Shown here one piece after another: positions 6,464 through 10,206 of a DNA stretch of 10,206 bases (position 1 is the first letter of the stretch; every line of letters starts with the position of its first letter). The notes beneath the pieces were generated by a model that had not been told where the DNA came from, did not search any database, and saw only the letters and a program-made list of their open reading frames with translations. Source of the DNA: Solirubrobacterales bacterium (GTDB taxonomy: Bacteria; Actinomycetota; Thermoleophilia; Solirubrobacterales; Solirubrobacteraceae); contig JAATFK010000546.1 of NCBI GenBank assembly GCA_015655225.1, positions 1-10,206 on the forward strand. The letters run 5' to 3'. Both the position numbers and the translations under genes were made by a program.

Positions 6464-7522
6464 GTGAGCGCTCCCGCCCTCACGCGCAGGATCCTCGCCT
6501 TCCTCGTCGTCGCGGTCATCCTCTACGGCCTCGCGCCGGCGACCCTCGACGTCTTCGGCGCGTTCGGCGACCTCGGCCGCGTGAAGCCGTGGTGGTGGGC
6601 GGTCGTGCTGCTGTCGCAGGCGGCCGTCAGCTACTGCACGTGGGCGGCGCAGCGGGTTGCGCTCCACACGCACGACTGGGGACCGGTCGCCGTCTCCCAG
6701 CTCGCCAGCGGCGCGCTCGGGCGCGTCGTGCCGGGCGGCGCGGCGGCCGCCGGCGCGCTCCAGTACCGGATGCTCGTGCAGTCGGGCGTCGAGGCCGCCT
6801 CGGTCGCGACCGGGCTGACGGCCGGCTCCGTGCTGCTGCTCGTCGCCCTCACCGGCCTGCCGATCCTGGCGGTCCCGGCCGTGATCGGCGGCCTCCAGGT
6901 GCCGACGCGGCTGACGGAGGCGGCGCTGCTAGGTGTCGGCCTCTTCGTCGGCCTCGTCGCGCTGAGCGCGGTGCTGCTGTCGAGCGAGCGGGTCGTGCTG
7001 TGGGTCGGCGAGGCGAGCACGGCGGTGATGCGGCGGCTGCGCCCGCGCCACCCGCCGCCGGCGAACCTGCCGGAGCGGCTGCTGGCGGAGCGCACGCTCG
7101 TGCGCGAGGCGCTCGGCGACCGCTGGCCGGTCGCCGTCTCGGCCGCCGCCGGGCGCTGGCTGTTCGACTTCCTGACGCTGCTGGCGGCGCTGGAGGCGGT
7201 CGGCGCGAACCCGCGCATCTCGCTGACGCTGCTCGCCTACGTCGCCGCGCAGCTGCTGGCGCTGATCCCGATCACGCCGGGCGGGCTCGGGATCGTCGAG
7301 GCGGGGCTGACGGGGACGCTCGCGCTGACCGGCGTCAGCGGCGCGGCCGCGGCGGTCGCGACGCTCGCCTACCGCCTCGCCTCCTACTGGCTGACGCTCC
7401 CGATCGGGCTGGCGGCCTACGTCTGGCACCGGCGGCGCTACGGGGACTCGGCCGGCCCGCCGGCGTCATCGGCTCCACCGGCGTCGCCGGCCGGGGCCGC
7501 GCCTCAGTCGCCGAGGGGGTGA
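6464..7522 (+). CDS. YbhN/LPG-synthase-TM-like integral membrane protein
   Basis: A 352-residue polytopic protein of the lysylphosphatidylglycerol synthase transmembrane-region family (UPF0104/YbhN-like). The diagnostic motif IPITPGGLGIVEAGL is at residues 268-282, and GRVVPGGAAAAGALQYRML at 86-104 is the usual N-terminal motif. Seven or so hydrophobic segments are visible, at about 10-28, 43-62, 120-143, 152-172, 225-247, 256-280 and 300-320. The soluble synthase domain of MprF is absent, so it is probably not itself a lysyl-PG synthase. Flippase or lipid-transport roles are suggested for relatives. It starts at GTG 6464, 4 bp after the AI-2E family gene. The disordered Pro/Ala/Ser tail (about 328-352) extends into a 19-bp convergent overlap with the MFS gene. 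Confidence 0.88.
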   Translation: MSAPALTRRILAFLVVAVILYGLAPATLDVFGAFGDLGRVKPWWWAVVLLSQAAVSYCTWAAQRVALHTHDWGPVAVSQLASGALGRVVPGGAAAAGALQYRMLVQSGVEAASVATGLTAGSVLLLVALTGLPILAVPAVIGGLQVPTRLTEAALLGVGLFVGLVALSAVLLSSERVVLWVGEASTAVMRRLRPRHPPPANLPERLLAERTLVREALGDRWPVAVSAAAGRWLFDFLTLLAALEAVGANPRISLTLLAYVAAQLLALIPITPGGLGIVEAGLTGTLALTGVSGAAAAVATLAYRLASYWLTLPIGLAAYVWHRRRYGDSAGPPASSAPPASPAGAAPQSPRG

Positions 7523-9003
7523 GCGACCGCGACCGACTCGACCCGCTCAGCCTGCGCCACCGTCGTGCGCGGCATCAGCAGCAGCACGGCGATCGCGCCC
7601 AGCAGCCCGAACGCGGCGCTGATCTCGAACGCGCGCGAGTAGCCGTCGGCGAGCGCGGTGCGGGCGAGCAGGCTGCCGCCGCCGCTCCCGGCGCGCGCGG
7701 CCGCCGCCAGCACGTCGTTCGTGCGGCCGGCCGCGAGCGTCGCGAGGATCGCGAGCCCGAGCGCGCCGCCGACCTGGCGCTGGACGTTGACGAGGCCGGA
7801 GGCGAGCCCCGTCTCGTGCGCCGCGACGCCGGCGACGCCCGCGCTCGTCAGCGGCACCATCGCGGTCCCCATCCCGAGCGCGACGACGATCGACGGCGCC
7901 AGCACGTCGCGCACGTAGGTCGCGTGCACGCCCATGCGGCTGAACCACCAGATCCCGATCGCGCTGAGCGTGAACCCGGCCGTCAGCGTCGGGCGCAGGC
8001 CGAGGCGGGCGACGACCTTCGCGGCCTGCGTCGAGCCGAGCGCGAAGCCGCCGGTCAGCGGCAGGAAGGCGAGCCCCGCCTCGATCGCGGAGTAGCCGAG
8101 CACCTCGCGGAAGAAGAGCGAGAGGAAGTACCAGAGCGCGAACAGCGAGGCCGACAGCAGCAGCATCCCGACGTTCGCGGCGCGCAGCTGGCGCGAGCGG
8201 AAGATCCCCAGCGGCACGAGCGGCGCGCGGGCGACGCGCGTCTCGATCAGGAGGAAGACGAGCAGCAGCGCGACGCCGACGCCGAGCGCGCCGAGCGTCG
8301 CCGGCGCGCCCCAGCCGATCGCCTCGGTGCGCACGATCCCGAAGACGATCGCGACGAGCCCGAGCGTCGCCGTCAGCGCGCCGGCGACGTCGAGGTCGCG
8401 GCCTCTCACCTGCGCGGCGGCCACGTCGCGCGGCAGGTCGCGCCGCGCGCGCCAGATCAGCGCGGCGCCGATCGGGACGTTGACGAAGAGGATCCAGCGC
8501 CAGTCGAGCAGGTCGGTGAGGACGCCGCCGGCGATCGCGCCGGCCGAGCCGCCGGCGCCCGAGACGGCGCCCCAGGCGGCGAACGCGCGCGTCCGCTCGC
8601 GGCCCTCGGTGAAGGTCGTCGCGAGGATCGCGAGCGTCGCCGGCGCGACGATCGCGCCGCCGACGCCCTGCAGCGCGCGCGCCCCGACGAGCATCGCCTG
8701 GCTCTGGGCGACGCCTCCGATCAGCGACGCCGCCGAGAAGGTGAGGATCCCGAGCAGGAACATGCGACGGCGGCCGAAGAGGTCGCCGGCGCGGCCGCCG
8801 AGCAGCAGGAAGCCGCCGAAGACCAGCAGGTAGACGTTGACGACCCACTGCAGGTCGGCGGGGGAGAAGTGCAGGTCGGCCTGGATCGAGGGGAGCGCGA
8901 CGTTCGTGATCGTCGCGTCGAGGATCACCATGAACTGCGCGAGGCAGACCACGACGACCGTCACGGCCCAGTGGCGTTGCGTGGTGGAGGCGGAATCGCT
9001 CAT
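7504..9003 (-). CDS. MFS exporter, DHA2/EmrB-QacA type
   Basis: A 499-residue drug:H+ antiporter-like protein, the length expected for 14-helix DHA2 members. LDATITNVALP (28-38) in helix 1 carries the Asp typical of the family. Motif A is GRAGDLFGRRR (70-80). A Gly-rich antiporter-type motif C (GAVSGAGGSAGAIAGG, about 145-160) lacks the usual Pro. RWILFVNVPIG (169-179) is another DHA2 hallmark. The proton motive force would drive efflux of a drug or metabolite; the cargo is unknown. I start at ATG 9001-9003 (MSDSASTTQRHW), because codons upstream translate the palindromic operators. No good ribosome site is seen. It diverges from a TetR gene across five palindromes, so it is probably repressed by it. 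The 3' end overlaps the YbhN-like gene by 19 bp. Confidence 0.93.
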   Translation of the reverse strand: MSDSASTTQRHWAVTVVVVCLAQFMVILDATITNVALPSIQADLHFSPADLQWVVNVYLLVFGGFLLLGGRAGDLFGRRRMFLLGILTFSAASLIGGVAQSQAMLVGARALQGVGGAIVAPATLAILATTFTEGRERTRAFAAWGAVSGAGGSAGAIAGGVLTDLLDWRWILFVNVPIGAALIWRARRDLPRDVAAAQVRGRDLDVAGALTATLGLVAIVFGIVRTEAIGWGAPATLGALGVGVALLLVFLLIETRVARAPLVPLGIFRSRQLRAANVGMLLLSASLFALWYFLSLFFREVLGYSAIEAGLAFLPLTGGFALGSTQAAKVVARLGLRPTLTAGFTLSAIGIWWFSRMGVHATYVRDVLAPSIVVALGMGTAMVPLTSAGVAGVAAHETGLASGLVNVQRQVGGALGLAILATLAAGRTNDVLAAAARAGSGGGSLLARTALADGYSRAFEISAAFGLLGAIAVLLLMPRTTVAQAERVESVAVAHPLGD

Positions 9004-9045
9004 GAAGGGTTCTGGGGAGAGGTTTTGCAGAGGCGATCCGACAAC

Positions 9046-9061
9046 CGGACCGCTCGGTCCG
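9046..9061. promoter_or_regulatory. Operator site 1 (perfect palindrome)
   Basis: CGGACCG-CT-CGGTCCG, with all 14 arm bases matching. It is preceded by ACAAC, giving a 21-bp block that recurs at 9074-9094 with one difference. It would cover the predicted exporter transcript start near 9059. Confidence 0.75.
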
Positions 9062-9065
9062 CATG

Positions 9066-9074
9066 AACGTAGCA
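9066..9074 (-). promoter_or_regulatory. Candidate extended -10 of the MFS exporter
   Basis: On the minus strand the sequence reads TGCTACGTT, fitting TGNTANNNT. It lies in the wider gap between operator sites 1 and 2. A -35 at normal spacing would fall inside site 2 and is not recognisable as such, consistent with an extended -10 promoter. Transcription would start near 9059, about 55 nt before the exporter ATG. Confidence 0.4.
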
Positions 9075-9078
9075 CAAC

Positions 9079-9094
9079 CGGACCGGTCGGTCCG
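9079..9094. promoter_or_regulatory. Operator site 2 (perfect palindrome)
   Basis: CGGACCG-GT-CGGTCCG, with all arm bases matching. It would cover the -35 region of the exporter promoter proposed at 9066-9074. Confidence 0.75.
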
Positions 9095-9100
9095 TCTTTT

Positions 9101-9116
9101 CGGACCGGCTGGTCCG
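9101..9116. promoter_or_regulatory. Operator site 3 (one arm mismatch)
   Basis: CGGACCG-GC-TGGTCCG. One arm base departs from the consensus. It starts 22 bp after site 2. Confidence 0.68.
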
Positions 9117-9122
9117 TCTACG

Positions 9123-9138
9123 CGGACGCGGCGGTCCA
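9123..9138. promoter_or_regulatory. Operator site 4 (degenerate)
   Basis: CGGACGC-GG-CGGTCCA. Three of 14 arm bases depart from the consensus, but both core half-sites (GGAC/GTCC) and the 22-bp register are kept. Confidence 0.55.
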
Positions 9139-9144
9139 CATTTC

Positions 9145-9160
9145 CGGACCCAACGGTCCA
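9145..9160. promoter_or_regulatory. Operator site 5 (two arm mismatches)
   Basis: CGGACCC-AA-CGGTCCA. Two of 14 arm bases depart from the consensus. It lies just upstream of the candidate tetR-type -10 and would cover that promoter's -35 region, so it fits autoregulation. Confidence 0.6.
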
Positions 9161-9176
9161 TTTCGCCCGCGAACCT

Positions 9177-9185
9177 TGGTACCGT
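9177..9185 (+). promoter_or_regulatory. Candidate extended -10 of the TetR-family gene
   Basis: TGGTACCGT fits TGNTANNNT and puts the transcript start near 9192, only 4 nt before the ATG at 9196. The mRNA would be almost leaderless, in keeping with the lack of a ribosome binding site. No -35 match is seen. Confidence 0.4.
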
Positions 9186-9195
9186 CTATGAAGCG

Positions 9196-9837
9196 ATGAC
9201 GTCCTCCAATGCCCTTCCGATGCGTGCCGACGCGCGCCGCAACCTGGAGCGCATCCTCCAGGCCGCGCGCGAGGCGTTCGCCGAGGGCGGGATGGACGTC
9301 GGCGTCGAGGAGATCGCGCGCCGCGCCGGGGTCGGCAAGGCCACGTTCTTCCGCCGCTTCCCCACCAAGGAGGCGCTGGTCACCGCCCTCTACGAGGACT
9401 TCGTCGACGAGGTCCTGGGCGCGATCGACCAGGCGCTGGCCGAGAACGCCGACGACCCGCTCGGGCCGCTGCGCGCGTTCCTGGAGCACTCGATGCGCAC
9501 GCAGGCCCACAACAAGGCGTTCTTCGAGGCCGTCGCCGCGCGCTACGTCCCGCCGGTGGAGATGACCGACCGCATCATGGACGGCGTCGAGCGCGTGATG
9601 GAGCCGGCGCGCGCCGCCGGCCTGCTGCGCCCGGGCGTCGAGCGGGGCGACGTCTCGACCGCGACCAAGATGCTCGGCGCGGCGATCCGCCCGATGGAGG
9701 GCCTGCTGCTCTGCGAGGCGGCCTGGCCCCGCTATCTCGACGTCGTGCTGTCCGGGCTGGTGGGCGACACGCCGATGCCGGGCGTCGCCGCGGATCCTTG
9801 CGCGATGGTGCGCGAGTTCTCCGCAAGCTCGGCCTGA
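9196..9837 (+). CDS. TetR/AcrR family transcriptional regulator
   Basis: A 213-residue one-component repressor. The N-terminal DNA-binding domain spans about residues 10-60. Helix 1 is ADARRNLERILQAAREAF, followed by the GMDVGVEEIARRAGVGKATF helix-turn-helix, and it closes with RRFPTKEAL, typical of TetR. The rest (about 65-205) is the all-helical ligand-binding/dimerisation domain, which does not reveal its ligand. It is divergent from an MFS exporter with five palindromes between, so it probably represses both genes and lets go when the exporter's cargo or a related molecule binds. The ATG at 9196 is used. ATG 9220 (MRADARRNLERI) is also plausible and would remove eight unconserved residues. 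Neither has a ribosome site. purC follows after 43 bp but appears functionally unrelated. Confidence 0.92.
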   Translation: MTSSNALPMRADARRNLERILQAAREAFAEGGMDVGVEEIARRAGVGKATFFRRFPTKEALVTALYEDFVDEVLGAIDQALAENADDPLGPLRAFLEHSMRTQAHNKAFFEAVAARYVPPVEMTDRIMDGVERVMEPARAAGLLRPGVERGDVSTATKMLGAAIRPMEGLLLCEAAWPRYLDVVLSGLVGDTPMPGVAADPCAMVREFSASSA

Positions 9838-9841
9838 TCCT

Positions 9842-9855
9842 GCGCTCCTGAGCGC
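9842..9855. terminator. Weak hairpin after the TetR gene
   Basis: GCGCT-CCTG-AGCGC is a perfect 5-bp stem with a 4-nt loop, beginning 5 nt after the stop codon. No T-run follows, so termination is uncertain. Confidence 0.3.
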
Positions 9856-9867
9856 CGTCCCCTTCGA

Positions 9868-9873
9868 TACCTT
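9868..9873 (+). promoter_or_regulatory. Candidate -10 of purC (leaderless)
   Basis: TACCTT sits so that transcription would start at about 9880, directly at the GTG start codon of purC. It resembles TACCGT ahead of the CHAD and TetR genes. An inverted repeat CCCCT/AGGGG (9859-9863, 9875-9879) brackets it. No -35 is seen. Confidence 0.35.
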
Positions 9874-9880
9874 CAGGGGC

Positions 9881-10206
9881 GTGACCGCCGCCGCCGACCT
9901 CGACCTGCCGCTCGTCGCCAGCGGCAAGGTCCGGGAGATCTACGACCTGGAGGACCGCCTCCTGCTGGTCGCCTCCGACCGCATCTCCACCTACGACGTG
10001 GTGCACCCGAACGGGATCCCGGACAAGGGCAGCGTCCTGACCGGCATCTCCGCGTTCTGGTTCAACAAGACGGGGCACATCGTCCCCAACCACTACATCT
10101 CGGCCACCGAGGGCGTGCCGGCCGGGGTGCGGGGACGCGCGATGGCGGTGCAGAAGCTGAAGATGCTGCCCGTCGAGTGCGTCGTGCGCGGCTACATCAC
10201 CGGCTC
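9881..10206 (+). CDS. purC: Phosphoribosylaminoimidazole-succinocarboxamide synthase (SAICAR synthetase), N-terminal part
   Basis: This is the start of PurC, the purine-pathway enzyme that ligates CAIR and aspartate with ATP to make SAICAR in the cytosol. The 108 visible residues match the family strongly. ASGKVREIYDL (13-23) is the N-terminal nucleotide-binding loop, VASDRISTYDVV (30-41) is a core motif, and IPDKGSVLTGISAFWF (46-61) follows. MAVQKLKMLPVECVVRGY then leads to the edge. The frame is open to the end of the window, so the rest of the gene lies beyond it. GTG 9881 is the only start that fits, because no start codon exists upstream in frame within the gap. AGGGG lies only 1 nt before it, too close for a normal ribosome site, which favours a leaderless mRNA. 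Confidence 0.95.
   Translation, partial: MTAAADLDLPLVASGKVREIYDLEDRLLLVASDRISTYDVVHPNGIPDKGSVLTGISAFWFNKTGHIVPNHYISATEGVPAGVRGRAMAVQKLKMLPVECVVRGYITG

Larger units (their letters stand above)
9046..9160. repeat. Array of five phased 16-bp palindromes (putative TetR operators)
   Basis: Five copies of CGGACCG-N2-CGGTCCG or near-copies start at 9046, 9079, 9101, 9123 and 9145. The steps of 33, 22, 22 and 22 bp are all multiples of 11. The last four form a degenerate 22-bp tandem repeat, each a 16-bp palindrome plus 6 bp. The region lies between divergent exporter and TetR genes, where TetR-family operators normally sit. Confidence 0.9.

Noticed and set aside
4825..6519. Minus-strand open frame of 564 codons opposite the AI-2E family gene
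   Set aside because: The composition is almost all Arg, Asp, His and Gln. The plus strand shows clear AI-2E signatures and membrane helices.
9034..9040. CGATCCG half-site left of operator 1
   Set aside because: Only one arm is present, with a mismatch, and it is out of the 11-bp register. Probably chance.
6589..9066. Plus-strand open frame of 825 codons across the YbhN-like and MFS genes
   Set aside because: It overlaps two well-supported genes and is low-complexity Arg/Ala/Glu-rich, and its end translates the operator palindromes.
9046..9160. CRISPR array or plasmid-style iterons
   Set aside because: The units are 16-bp palindromes with only 6-bp gaps, too short for CRISPR spacers. No cas or replication gene is nearby, while a TetR gene is adjacent.
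9171..9182. Sixth operator with an imperfect dyad around GAACC-TT-GGTAC
   Set aside because: Its centre is 2 bp out of the 22-bp register and the arms do not match CGGACCG/CGGTCCG. It overlaps the candidate -10 instead.

Overview
The window is very GC-rich, gene-dense bacterial DNA with C- or G-ending codons, several GTG starts, and overlapping or near-overlapping genes. Codon use and the protein types suggest a high-GC actinobacterial lineage. Thermoleophilia/Solirubrobacterales-like is my best guess, but it rests on style rather than on a marker gene.

Layout from left to right. (1) Positions 1-2134, minus strand: a large secreted protein with eight propeller-like repeats followed by Ig- and PKD-like domains. 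It is ATGA-coupled to a second exported protein that runs off the left edge. (2) Positions 2135-2348: an AT-richer divergent promoter region. (3) Positions 2349-3784, plus strand: a CHAD-domain protein and a CYTH-domain protein, the two halves of a polyphosphate/triphosphate-related module encoded as separate adjacent genes. (4) Positions 3732-4820, minus strand: a small two-helix membrane protein and an alpha/beta hydrolase, whose 3' end overlaps the CYTH gene tail-to-tail by 53 bp. (5) Positions 4903-7522, plus strand: a probable three-gene unit of an unrecognised acidic protein, an AI-2E family membrane protein and a YbhN/LPG-synthase-TM-like membrane protein. (6) Positions 7504-9003, minus strand: a DHA2/EmrB-type MFS exporter. 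(7) Positions 9196-9837, plus strand: a divergently transcribed TetR-family regulator. (8) Positions 9881 to the right edge: the start of purC, which the window cuts.

The most striking element is the 192-bp region between the exporter and the TetR gene. It holds five 16-bp palindromic sites of the form CGGACCG-N2-CGGTCCG. Their starts are spaced 33, 22, 22 and 22 bp apart, all multiples of 11, so the sites should lie roughly on one face of the helix. The two sites nearest the exporter are perfect palindromes. They flank an extended -10-like element for the exporter, and the wider 33-bp step is where that element sits. Symmetry falls off toward the TetR gene. This looks like a cooperative multi-operator switch for a drug/metabolite exporter and its own repressor. 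The arrangement is seen directly; the binding protein is inferred.

No RNA genes, insertion sequences, CRISPR arrays or convincing rho-independent terminators were seen. No gene-free stretch exceeds 300 bases.
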